Source: Bimuria novae-zelandiae CBS 107.79
Lineage: Eukaryota > Ascomycota > Dothideomycetes > Pleosporales > Didymosphaeriaceae
NCBI GenBank assembly: GCA_010015655.1
Contig: ML976662.1
Span: forward strand, 547,036-611,035
Direction: 5' to 3'
DNA length: 64,000 nucleotides
Positions 11,464 through 21,893 of the stretch are shown one piece after another. The stretch's first letter is position 1. Every line of letters begins with the position of its first letter. Under the pieces are notes generated by a model, which searched no databases, was not told the DNA's origin, and saw only the letters and a list, made by a program, of their open reading frames with translations. The position numbers were made by a program, and so were the translations under genes.

Positions 11464-13331
11464 ACGTACCTTACGGACGAGCTGATCACACGGGCGAGCT
11501 AATTACTCTACCAAGACCCCACCAAAACGTACTATTAATAATAATACTACAACGCGATACATCGACTATCTTATTAGTTATTATAATTAAAAAAGACTTA
11601 TATATAGCTTACGCTTTAAACTATTAAATAAAACCTAACTTTAAGTTAGTAATGCACTATAGCTATTTATAACGTCTTTTAAAGTACACCAAGTACGCGA
11701 CACGCTAGAATTACTTTTTAATATAATTTTACGCCTAACGCTATAAAACTACTAAAAATAAAAAAGTAAGTAATTATTTAGTATATACTTAACCTAGACG
11801 CGCGAGAATTTCTGTCCTAACTTATTATTATAAAAGATATAGTTAATTTTTTACTAGCTAAGTATTACCGCGACCCTATTAGTTAGAACTAGACTATAAC
11901 TTTTATAAAGCGCTAGCTAGAGCTCTAAGTTAAGTTTAATTAAAAGTATAACTATAAGAGAGTCCTTTGTAGGATTCTAAGGTTATATAGGGCTAGTTCT
12001 GGCTTATAAAGAATACTAAAGCCAAGTATAGTATCCTAGATAAAAATACCTATAACTTTAATAAGACTAGCTTTATAATAGGCATAATATTAATAAAAGT
12101 AGTTATTATAGGCTCTAAGTATTAAGATAGACTAAAAAGCGTATAGTAAGATAACTAAAAGTAAACTTTAGTTATCTAAAGCATTAATACAATAGGCTAG
12201 GCAATTCTACCCTTTACTATTTTTTAGGGTAAGCACCACCTTTTTACCTAGTACTACTAGAAGGATCTACCTCGCGACTAGGTTTTTAGAGTCTTTAAAA
12301 ATAGCTAGATAATTAATAAGCTTAATTTATAATAGCTAAAGCACTTTAACGCGCATATAAAAATATATACTATTAATAACTATTAGCTACTTATTATTAA
12401 TAGCTATAAGAGCTATAACTTACTTAAATTTTAATAATATTATAAGGATAGCAAGATTATTACCCTCTATATGCCTCTATATTTGTCGCACCTCCTATAG
12501 CCACTAGATATAGGGTGTTTCTCGCCGTTAAAGAAGGCGTATAGGTGCCAAGCTAAGGATCTAATACGTAACTATTTTACGTATATTACTACAATTAAGT
12601 TTTTACCTTACTTTATTACTATTTTAAGGCTATAATAACTTAAAATAATATTTAAAAAAGCTTTTAAGGCGCTAGCCTTATTCTCTTTAACCTAAAAGTA
12701 ATAATATTAAAGCTTAATATCTATCTACGTATGCCTTTGCCTTATACTATACGCGATAGTATATAGTAGTTATAGATACTTAGTAATACCCTAAAATTAA
12801 GGTTATAATTAACGCTAGTAAAGGAGAGAATTTAAAGGCACCTAAATAGTTCCCTGATAAGTCTAGTTAAGACCTTTAAAAAGATAATAAAAGGCGTAGT
12901 AATAGTAGCGCATAAGCTAATATTAGCGTAAAAGTAAATTATTAAGCTTTAAGCTACTAATAAGGCTACTACGTAATAGAAATTATATAAGAGAAACTAT
13001 AGTAAAAAAGAGTCTTTATAGCTACTAATAGCTAGCGACTAGCTACTCTAAAGGACTTTATAGCGCGTAGTAATAAGAAGAAGGTAAAGAAAAAAGTACG
13101 CGCTAATAAAAGTAAATTATCTTAATAGCGCTATAGATACTATAGTATCACTAAATATAATAAAATAATTTATAAGTAGCCTATAAAAGTAGATTCTAAG
13201 TAAATTAGCCTACTATAATTTCTTATAACTATTTATGCGCGTTCTGTACTATTATGTAGAGTATAGATTTTAGTAGGGTCTTGGCAAAGTAATTAGCTCG
13301 CCCGTGTAATTAGCTCGCCCGTGAGGTACGT
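11464..13331 (+). mobile_element. Pogo-like (Tc1/mariner superfamily) DNA transposon, 1,868 bp, with degraded transposase
   Basis: Terminal inverted repeats of about 60 bp start ACGTACCTYACGG and contain CGGGCGAGCTAATTAC and CCAAGACCC; TA flanks both ends (11462-11463, 13332-13333). The interior, plus strand about 11640-13240, translates to a DDE_1-type transposase with many RIP stops. Recognisable pieces in order: YNFNKTSFIIG (first catalytic Asp position changed to Asn), AILPFTIF*GKHHL, LKHFNAHIK, LLIINSYKSYNL, then IITLYMPLYLSHLL*PLD near the third acidic position. A basic C-terminal tail follows. Size is normal for the group. It cannot encode an active enzyme. Confidence 0.85.
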
Positions 13332-13333
13332 TA

Positions 13334-13518
13334 CCACTTTAGTATTATCTTTTATTTAATAACCTAAATCGAAATCTATATGTAGTCTTCTTTTAATTAT
13401 AATAACTAATAAGTTAATTAAGATATTACGATATAATATTGTTAATAGTACGTTTTAGTAGGGGGTCTTAGTAGAGTAACTAGCTTGCTTGCCTAATTAG
13501 CTCGCTTATTACCTACTT
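13334..13518. repeat. Inverted end of a related pogo-like element
   Basis: Reverse complement matches the first about 185 bp of the transposon at 11464 (CTAAGACCCCCTACTAAAAC, then TTATTAGTTATTATAATTAA). Either the right end of the enclosing 6123-13518 element or a separate truncated copy. Confidence 0.6.
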
Positions 13519-13520
13519 TA

Positions 13521-14721
13521 TAGAGTTATAAGACAAGCTAAATTTTTTATGAAACAGAATACTATTATTAAGTATTAAGCGCGCGGGCTACGCGAACTAA
13601 AGACACTAATAAGATAGCGCGCGATTCATTAAACTGTGAAGGAATAGACGAGACGTGGGAATCGCCAGGGGCCAAGGTATAACAATCCCTGCAGGCCAGG
13701 CCAACACCTGTTAAAATAGTTTCATGGCGCCTATGCCCAACATAAAAATTCGTTCCAATGCACACCGACGTCCCAGTCACATACCATAAGCAACCACTAC
13801 GCCACCGCCTCTGTGTTTCTCAAAATGAGTCCCCTACGATTAACGTGCATACCCATCCCTGGTCCGGCTTCCTTCCCATTCCCGAAACGGTAATAGGAAT
13901 CAGCGAAATCACAATCATAATAGCATTTGAACAGTAGATATTGTGTTTGTCCGGTGCGAGCAAGTTCTTTCGATTGATGGTCGCGCCTGCTCGCTTCTAC
14001 CACGTGTTTCTGCTTTCGGGATGATCCGTAGTCGAAACACAAGTGCCAGTCTAGACGGGACGAAGGACGCACCTTGCAGCAAGAACAACGGTTGTGGCAG
14101 TAATAAGCTTATGCTTGCCACGACAATGCACAAGCGCACTGTTCCAATATGCACGTTCGCGCCTTCATTTTACCGCGCGCTCACACACTCAGTTTGCTTG
14201 TCGTAGCGCGTGCAACAACACTGCCAACGAACGGTCAGACGAACATCAGGCTCACCATATCAGGCGCAACAAGCAGGTATACATGACGGCGCCATGCCCA
14301 TTAATTGCGCTTTCGATGAACTCTTCGTGGTGCAAAGCTATGGGCATGGTTTGAACAGCGGGGATCGTTGGGGGCCATTCTGTCGTGCGTGTGGCGTAGC
14401 AAAAGCTCAGGATGAAAGCGGCACAGCGAGCGGATGCTGCCAGACGCCCAGGCGCATTTGTGAGCCTTGGTCTTAGGGCCAATATTTGCTTTCCTGCCTT
14501 GCGGGCAACTATTACTTCGTTCACTTCCTGGGTCACCTTCAATCGCACCCGATTTCGAACCACTTCTACGCGTTGCAGCTCTGTGCTACGGTACCACGGC
14601 CCCCAGTCAGCGGCGTACAAAGACGGATACCAGTACAGCTTCTCCGCAGAGCAAGGAACCGTTGTCGGAGTTGCAGGGTTGAAACAGGCGACCAAGTCCG
14701 GTCGCTGTAGTCCTATCGAGC
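13521..14721. other. Intergenic, upstream of the membrane-protein gene
   Basis: Composition returns to normal by about 13560. Overlapping short frames exist on both strands (for example 13797-14072 minus, 13943-14206 plus, 14252-14695 minus), all mutually overlapping and without recognisable domains. The last few hundred bases should hold the promoter and leader of the gene at 14722. No RNA gene seen. Confidence 0.5.
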
Positions 14722-17700
14722 ATGGACGACAGGCCGCTGATCAACGAGCACGCCGCGGCTGACACTACAACCACAACAACACCTGCGCTGCCGTCGCTTG
14801 GCTTCGACACAACCTCGAGCTCACTCGGATTTACCCCAGTCACAGTCTCGCCACCATTGAGCCCACGTCGGCCTGGATACACGCGCTTAGGAAGCGATGC
14901 GACAGCCGGCGATCGTAGTCCACCTCCGACCGTCGTGGAGGAGGAAGAGGATATTCCAGACAATCTGAGTCGCCGATCAACAGGGCTAGGAATCGCGAGC
15001 CTACCACCACAGTCTCCAGCTCCTGGTCGTAGGGTCTCAGTGCAAACAATTCCCCGGCGACCCGTTGCATCTAGCTTACGAAGTCCTTCGATAACAAGCC
15101 CCGACATTTCCACCCCCAACACGGGCGAATCCTTCATCGGCAGGTTTCCACATCAATCAGCCGAAAGCACACCGGATTTGAGGCGCGAGAGATTCAGCCC
15201 GAAGCCTGATGCTGGAGAATATGAGACTTACAGGCAAGGCGGGCTGAAGCACTCAGGCGGAAGCAATGGCAGCCTGAACAATGACTACCAGCAATTCTTA
15301 CACCAAGCGAGCAAAAGCAGCGCACCGTCTGTGAAGTCCGCATACCAGAGTAAGCCAGATCTAGTCCCCACTCGATGTTTAGCTAAACCCCGCAGCAAAC
15401 TTCCATCCGGTACATGAGTGTGCGACAGAGAAACCCTTCTATCACAGTAGATTCACCTGGGTTTCTGTTTCTATTGTGGTCATATGTCTCTTTTCTACAG
15501 TCTTTTCCGGCATTTTCTTAGGACTCGCGTTGAGAGCTCCTCGATACGGGCGGTCCATTTCGAGCCAAGGCTCCTTTCAACCTTCAGACGCTATCCTCCT
15601 CACCACGGTGATAGCTAAACTAATTGAACTTTCTTTTGTCACTTCATTTGTCGCGTTTCTCGGTCAAGTTCTTAGTAGGAGAGCTTTTATGAAAGACCAC
15701 GGTCGCGGCGTCACACTCTCGGAATTGAGCATGTGGCGGTGGGTTGTACAGCCTGGCACCCTCATCACGCACTGGGAGACAGCGAAATATGCTGGTCTGT
15801 CTATACTGGGCATGTTGAGTCTTCTGAGCGCGGTTTTGGCGACGTTGTATTCATCGGCGGCTACTGCTCTTGGTGAGTGTCATCACAGCAACGGGAATGA
15901 TGCTTAGTACGTTCATACGCTTACCAGATTAGTACAACCGATGCTCAAAGACGGCGGCATATATAACGAAATGGTTTACGCCGGCCGTTTGAAGACTAGT
16001 TTTGCCAATGTCAATTATGTCAAATCGATCTGCGACTTACCAATAACCAAGGAGATGGACCCTGAATATGCGGAGAATACTTGCTTGCAAATCCAGCACG
16101 CGGGACAGGGCTATCACAACTATCAGCGCTACATGTCCGATTGGAAACAATGGAATCGCTTTGGCAACGGGACCTCGAATCAGCACTTGCGCCCTCCTGG
16201 AATTGGACTCCTTCACGAAAATACAACTGTCACCGCACAGTGGATTAATATCGCTGATACTGTCGAAGAGTCCAAAAAGTGGGGTCGAGCGGTCAATCGT
16301 GTCTCGATGGCTATGCCTCATGCCGGTGTTTTCTCGGCTGCACGTTACGGCGAGAACAATATCATACAGCCCGAAGAGCTGAACTCTGAAGGCACATACA
16401 GTCTCAGAGCCAGTGTCCCTAGTCCCGTCATCAATGTCTTATGCGCGAACATGAACGAGTCTGAACTGGCGCCGATCGTTTACGACACGTGGCCCAACAA
16501 CGAGACTGTGACCGGACTCAACTGGAAGGACCTCAGGGACAATGCCACTACCACGAACAAAACTGTTGTGGACGACTTATTTGGCTGGAAGAAGGAGGAC
16601 GCAGAAAAAATGCTCGACTACCCACCCGTTTTCCCCAGATTCCCAGCCGCCTATAACACAGTGATGAACCACACGAGTCTTAATTGGGGCAGAGAGGCCA
16701 TTTACCTATTGGGCTCTGGTGGAGCAGCCTTGAATGGTACCTATATGGTGTGCAAGATCTACATGACATTGACATCAAAATGCCTCACGCAATACAACGC
16801 CACAGGCTCTGGAGGAAGCATGGAGGCCGTTTGTGAAAATGGGATTCCGCAAATGGAATACAGGAACAGCAACTCCAGCGAGGAAGCGACTGTGCCCGTC
16901 AAGGACTGGAGAGACGTAGGCTTCGATTGGTCAAACGCTATGTCGCTCAACGCAGGCCTCAACGATGCTGATGCCAGCAATGCCCGTTTACTGACCCAAC
17001 TGATGCTCCCCGAGAATGAGAAGGGCGAAGCTGATCTCAATCCCGCACTTCCTAGTCCTGCAGAAGCTCTCGCTGTGATGTCTGGCTGTAAGTAACATGA
17101 TCCTCAGGCGACGATGCTGTTACTGACAGCACTGCCAGGTACTCTTCTTATGAGTTCTATTGACGCACCCTATGTCATGTTCTGGGTATGTTCTATCCTC
17201 CCATCTCAATGTTCAGATATCCTCCCGTGCCACGCTACGTCTCAGCGTACAAGTCTATGGGTGTCTTCCATGAACATAACACCATCCCAAAAGCGCCATC
17301 AACCATTGTACTAACACAAGGACAGAACTACACCGGGCAATTCCCATTGCTCGCCGACTACACGCGACAATACTTCAACGGCTCCCTCAAAGCACAACAA
17401 TACGCCTCGGGCGGCGTCGACACCGTCTCCAAAGGCTGGATGATCATCCTCTTCCTCGTCTTCCTCATGAACATCCTCGTACTCGCGTACTTCCTCTTCC
17501 ACAAAGGCCTTGTCACCGACTTCTCCGAGCCTCCCAACCTCTTCGCCCTCGCCGTTAACTCGCCGCCCTCCCACACCTTCGCTGGCTCCTGCGGCGGCGG
17601 CCCCGGCGGAAAGCAGTACGTCGTCAATTGGTTCGTTAACTCCGAGGGCGACCACTTGTACATGGAGCCTGGGGAGAAGACTGCGCATACACATACACAT

Positions 17701-18000
17701 GAGCATATCGAGCACGCGCATCCGCATGTGCATGCGCCGCCGCCGCCACCACCGGTGGATATGAAACCGACGTATAAGGGGTTCTTTGCGGGCGCGGTGG
17801 CGGGGCTGAGTGGCTCGTTGACGAGGATGAAGAAAGGGGGTTTTAAGATGGGTCTAGGGAGGAAGGATAAGCATGCGCAACTTCGCCCGCTGAGGCAGGC
17901 TAGCGTGGTGAGGATGAGGTCGGATACAGAGATGGAGGATGCGGCGACCAAGAATCAGAGGGATTACTACAAGTTGTCGAAGAGGACGAGTGTGCTGTGA
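14722..18000 (+). CDS. Conserved fungal multi-pass membrane glycoprotein, function unknown
   Basis: My model has five exons: 14722-15349, 15396-15872, 15933-17087, 17139-17185 and 17326-18000 (2,982 nt, 993 residues). Introns of 46, 60, 51 and 140 nt have GTAAGC, GTGAGT, GTAAGT and GTATGT donors; the last has a perfect TACTAAC branch site. Residues 1-225 are Ser/Pro/Thr-rich and probably cytosolic. Predicted membrane segments: about 232-256, 275-301, 341-368 and 807-828. The large loop between the third and fourth (370-806) carries many N-glycosylation sequons (NGT, NTT, NES, NET, NHT, NSS, NYT) and conserved-looking cysteines, so it should face outward. The tail holds a His-rich stretch (about 890-906), a run of six prolines, then a basic segment ending KRTSVL. 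The architecture recalls large uncharacterised Pezizomycotina membrane proteins; I assign no function. Exon 4 is the least certain part. Confidence 0.8.
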
Positions 18001-20262
18001 GGGACCGCGGGCTTGGGCTGCTTTGAGGCTGAGGATAGTGTTTAATGCGTAGTGCACTTAATGGTAATTCTAACACTGAGGATCTGGGTCACGAATGCAA
18101 AAGTTGCGCCTTCGGATTAAAAGTGTAGGTTGTAATTCTATAGTGATGATCCTGAGAAAGATTGCGTTGTGATAGAGTCTTATGTCACTTTCGAGGAGGG
18201 AAATGCGATTCCACTGGGTAGGTTGCTGAGGGACACCGAATCCACTTGTTCACCTGCCAACGCTGGGCGCCTTGTCGCTATCAGCCTCGGAACGTCTACC
18301 ACGTTAGCATCCAGCAGATCAAGACGGAACACAGAAGCTTGCCTAGGTACGTCAATCCGAGTGCCGTCCCGCTCGACCGGGTATCCACACCGGCAAGCAC
18401 TATCATGTCGAGACATGTCGTTTCTCAGTTGCTTTGTGTCTGTCCAGGTCGTTGGTGACGATAAAAGAAAATATGTCCAGTTGGTAAACAAGACTGAGTG
18501 CGACTGTTTAATTGATTTAAAAAGTTTGTCGTTTCAGTGGGAAATGCGAGAGTTAGACGATTGTTCTTGCTCGTCGTGGGAGCATTGAGGCGATATTTAT
18601 AGGTACAGAATTTGAGGGGGTGTCACATGTGAGTGTTTCCCACAGTATTGTAAGGTAAGTGCGATCGGTGAAGGGCCGGTGAAGACGGCAGTGCGGGGGG
18701 ATGTGTGAGTGTGCTTCACAAGCTACGATCGGTCAGGAACCGCAGGTGAAGGCAGGAACTGCAATACGCGCGGATGAATTAACATGGAGCAAGTTGCCTT
18801 TAGGAATATACGACTAGTGAGATCAGGTTACTTGATTGAAAAACCACGGGTCGGTTTCATACGCTTGCATGTGCTTATACGTGCACGGAAATTATGACTT
18901 GATTGCCCGAAAGTTGCATAACGCCTGCAGAAACAAAGTCGTTAAGATTTATGTAGGCTCATCCGTGTGCTATCTTTGCAACTGACACCAGCACCCAGTC
19001 GCATTGATTCGTCTTCCGTCTCAAACTGCAGTGTCGATTAGCGCGTAAGATTACAGGCAAATATACTGTAATACGCCTGTGGGACTTGACTCACTCTACA
19101 TCCCATCCCTAGGGGGAAAGTTAAGATTGGGCGATACTGGTCGATTCATGGTGCTGGTCAAGCTTCTCGATCCGGTATCGGTGATTCTGGAAATACCTGC
19201 TCGACCCACTTAAGGCGTATTTCTCATCAGACTGCGCGTATTTTCTGTTCTGGTCTCCTTTTTTTCGCTTTTCTCTCCACCACACAAGGAACTTTGGATA
19301 ATAATATACTAAAAGTAGATAAAGGGCTTCTATAGAGTTATAAGTACCCCCCTTAAATTTTTTAGAAGATTTAAGTTTTTTGCGTTCAAGAAAATACAAG
19401 AAAAGGAAGGATTGACGATGACTGGCTGGCTCTGTGGGTCGAGCAGGTATTTCCGAAACGATAATAAGCATGAGGCGGCATCATAGTCTGCCACGCGCAA
19501 CCTACTCTGTGCGGCTACTGGTAAATGATTTCCTCAAACTCGTGGGGAGATGTGTGATCCAACGAAGTGCGTCTTCACGTAGAACTTCTAGTCGTCCTTC
19601 CAGTCAGCTCGAATGTGACGGTTCAGTATGGAAGCTTGGGCCACCCGTGCGGCCCGTGCACGTGATGCACACAGTATATAGCTCCTGTAGAGTAGCTACT
19701 CAATCAACAACGATTGCCTCAACACACTCTTTTCAACGTCACATCGAATATGCCGCTTACAATCTGCGGGCGGAAGAGCTCCAATGTGGCACCAATCTTA
19801 GATGCACGGCTTGCCAGTGCCGTGGTGATAGGCTCACGATAACGTACAAGCCTTGCTGAATATGCACGTAAAGCAACAAGGAAGTCGCTATTGGTTGACA
19901 GATACGATAGATACGAAGCTGGATGGGATGCAGGCCTATCAGTGCAATATACTAGCACACCACATATCCCCAGATTGGAGTATTCCACATCCTTGAAAGA
20001 ATTCCGATTATCATCGCCTAAAAAGGGAGGTAAGGAAGCGTCCCTCAAATGCACCTAATCATTTACTCTAAGACTACCCATCAACCTCTACTTGCTCTCA
20101 TGCGGATAAATTGTGTTCGGACCCCTACCTCTCTCTATAACCACCATCCAAGGGCTGTCCTTCTCCAGGCCGTTTCGGCTCCATCATCACACTGCAAAGG
20201 TTTTCCTTCTCAGTCAATGTACTGCATCATAACGTATTCTACCAGTAAGCTGCGCACACCAG
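18001..20262. other. Intergenic, normal composition; no supported gene
   Basis: 2.26 kb between the membrane-protein gene and the 25-kb transposon nest. Frames of 139 (18169-18588, plus), 141 (19434-19859, plus), 116 (19471-19121, minus) and 111 codons (20054-19719, minus) exist but none has recognisable domains. The minus-strand one at 20054-19719 has the most protein-like C-terminal half (TALASRASKIGATLELFRPQ), so a decayed gene is possible. A locally A+T-rich patch lies at about 19300-19400. No tRNA or repeat seen. Confidence 0.45.
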
Positions 20263-20264
20263 TA
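20049..20264 (+). other. Left part of an open frame interrupted by the 25-kb nest
   Basis: An ATG at 20049 opens 72 codons ending in the GTA that contains the TA target of the pogo-like insertion. If the nest is ignored, the frame continues without shift from 45582 to a TAA at 45780-45782, giving 138 codons. No domain or signal peptide recognised, and codon content does not clearly mark it as coding. Confidence 0.25.
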
Positions 20265-20289
20265 CCGTGCCTTGGCAGTTAGTGCGCAG

Positions 20290-20566
20290 CATAAAAAAAA
20301 CTACTATTTACTATAGTAATAAAAACTAAGATAGTCTAGAGATAGAGAAAAAACGTCCTTAAGTTGTAAAACTACCTTTATTAATAGCTAGAATATCCTC
20401 TTTACTATTTAAGCAAGTATTAAGCTTATAAAAACTACTATTATTCTTACTATTACTCTTCTAAATAATAATAGCCTAGAATTAGTAGTAAATTAACTAA
20501 AACTCTTCTTTAGGAGCCCTATCCTTTATAAAGATACTTTTTATTACCTCAAATTATCTTTACTAA
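20290..20566. other. Unassigned RIP-degraded DNA inside the nest's left end
   Basis: A+T-rich DNA right after the pogo-like terminal repeat, probably remains of that element's interior. I recognise no motif. Confidence 0.35.
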
Positions 20567-20605
20567 TGTAATGGGCTACGCCCAGTGAGCACCCAGCCCC
20601 TTACA
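20567..20605 (-). repeat. Internally deleted family A LTR (39 bp)
   Basis: Contains both ends of the 161-bp family A LTR joined directly: TGTAATGGGCTACGCC and, at the other side, GAGCACCCAGCCCCTTACA. Flanking bases ACTAA and AATAA differ at one position, compatible with a worn target duplication. It is almost free of RIP changes. Confidence 0.7.
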
Positions 20606-20788
20606 AATAATACTCTTGTCCAACATCATGAGCTGGATGAGAAGCTACTTAGTATTAGTTTTAAATATAAACTGTAGATCCTAAAAAGAACTTTACTATA
20701 TAATATTAAAAAGCCTTAAAAGTCTCTTAAGCCATAATAATAATAATACGCTTCAGTAGATAGATTATTTTAAAAGAGAGCGCGATAG

Positions 20789-21278
20789 TGTTACAAGTTG
20801 CTATACGTACCGAAGTCTGTTCTAGGTAAGGGGAGGATAGGTTAAGGATAAAGCGCCTTGCGGATATTTAGTAGTTAAAAGCTAGGAATAATACTAAGAT
20901 AGGTTATAAATAATCTAATTCTATAATAAACTATAGAATAACTAACTAAGAAATATATTAATCTATTATAGGAGATATACTTACAGTTGTAAAAGTTAAT
21001 TATAAGAAGTAGGAAAGATATAGAGAAACTATTAAACTATATATCTTTTATCCTGCTACGACCTCTCTCCTAGAGGTAGTCTATAGGACCTATTATAGTC
21101 CTAATCTTTATACGGAACTTCTTGCTTATGCAGGACTTTATTACGTAACTACTAACCTAAGCTATCCCGCGCCTCCTTATATTTCTCTAACTTAGTTATT
21201 TTACTAATAACTACTCCATTAGCGTAATTATCTAGTCTCTTTATTTTTATATAGTTTATAATTATAATAATTATAATA
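20789..21278 (-). repeat. LTR of Gypsy family C/E (3' LTR of element E)
   Basis: About 490 bp beginning TGTTACAAGTTGCTATACG; it aligns along its length with the reverse complement of the LTR at 32022-32537 (shared pieces include TATACGTACC, TTCTAGGTAAG, AGAATAACTAACTA). Orientation fits the minus-strand pol of element E. Confidence 0.72.
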
Positions 21279-21509
21279 CTATTCACCCCTCTTAAGGCTA
21301 TTATCCTAATATTATATTTTATTACATCACTATACTATTAACGCGTAAATTTTAATCTTTATAAAGTTATACGTCCTTAATTTTTAAGGTAAGTTATGAC
21401 CTTCCCTTAATTTCCCTTACTTTACTAACTATGCTAAAAGCTCTTTATTTATCTCTTACTACTCGTTACGCCCGTGCGGATACGGTAGAATCTTAGGATC
21501 TTAAAATAA
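21279..21509. other. Degraded interior of element E
   Basis: Between the LTR and the recognisable antisense frame; RIP-rich with no motif I can name. Confidence 0.35.
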
Positions 21510-21732
21510 TATCTAGATATAAGCATTATTAGAAAATAAAACTATATTACTTTATTAATACTGCCTCTAGGGAGTGTGCTAGTTCTATTTCTATTTATAC
21601 TTTATGCAGTCTATAGATTCCCGAAAAAGATTAAGAGCGTGTTTAGAAGGAGAAGCGTAAGAAGCGTCTAAAGTTACTTATAGCTAAAGAGCGTTAAGCT
21701 CTAGCTATTAAAAGGTCTACTTACCTAGCCTC
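21510..21732 (+). pseudogene. Antisense zinc-cluster-like frame of element E, first part
   Basis: Plus-strand frame opposite to the pol of element E. It reads ...YYFINTASRECASS...YTLCSL*IPEKD*ERV*KEKRKK and then a Lys/Arg/Ala-rich helix. Against the better-kept frame of element D (CFVDTASGRCAGC...ECELFVPEEE) the positions of three of the last four cysteines and the INTAS/VDTAS core line up, but the first two cysteines are not visible. Element A interrupts it at 21733; the frame resumes at 29231 as ITYLCYKLAKVKEKDHSYTQ and runs to about 29420. Stops are TAA/TAG at likely Gln codons. Confidence 0.5.
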
Positions 21733-21893
21733 TGTAAGGGGCTGGGTGCTCAAGGAGCCAAAGGTGCCAGAAGAATACTTATAAATTTAATAGAGAGTCC
21801 GAAGTTAAGCTTCGAGCGTCGAACTTATATATCTAGGGTTCGCATAACTAAGGGTTAAGAATCTAAGGCAATAACTAGGCATAGCCTATTATA
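21733..21893 (-). repeat. 3' LTR of element A
   Basis: 161 bp, begins TGTAAGGGGCTGGGTGCTC on the plus strand and ends GCCTATTATA; pairs with 29065-29225. Confidence 0.88.

Larger units (their letters stand above)
6123..13518. mobile_element. Possible outer pogo-like element (7.4 kb) enclosing nested insertions
   Basis: The left end at 6123 follows TA and reads like the terminal repeat of the pogo-like element at 11464 (GCGAG motifs, then CCAAGACCC at about 6171). An inverted counterpart lies at about 13440-13518, also followed by TA. The ends therefore look like one transposon filled by later insertions, but they could be two separate degraded ends of related elements. Everything inside is A+T-rich and RIP-degraded. 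Confidence 0.4.

Noticed and set aside
13915..14154. Minus-strand 79-codon frame starting with a hydrophobic stretch (possible secreted protein)
   Set aside because: Overlaps frames of similar length on both strands; a hydrophobic start alone is not enough.
17188..17325. In-frame upstream extension of the last exon of the membrane-protein gene (MFYPPISMFRYPP...)
   Set aside because: A GTATGT donor at 17186 and a TACTAAC branch with CAG at 17325 remove it and join exons in phase; the extension would need a weak donor.
18169..18588. 139-codon plus-strand frame
   Set aside because: No start context, homologous domain or conserved-looking segment; Cys/Ser-rich and overlaps a 103-codon frame on the other strand.
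19434..19859. 141-codon plus-strand frame
   Set aside because: Overlaps an equally plausible minus-strand frame and has no recognisable domain; not strong enough to call.
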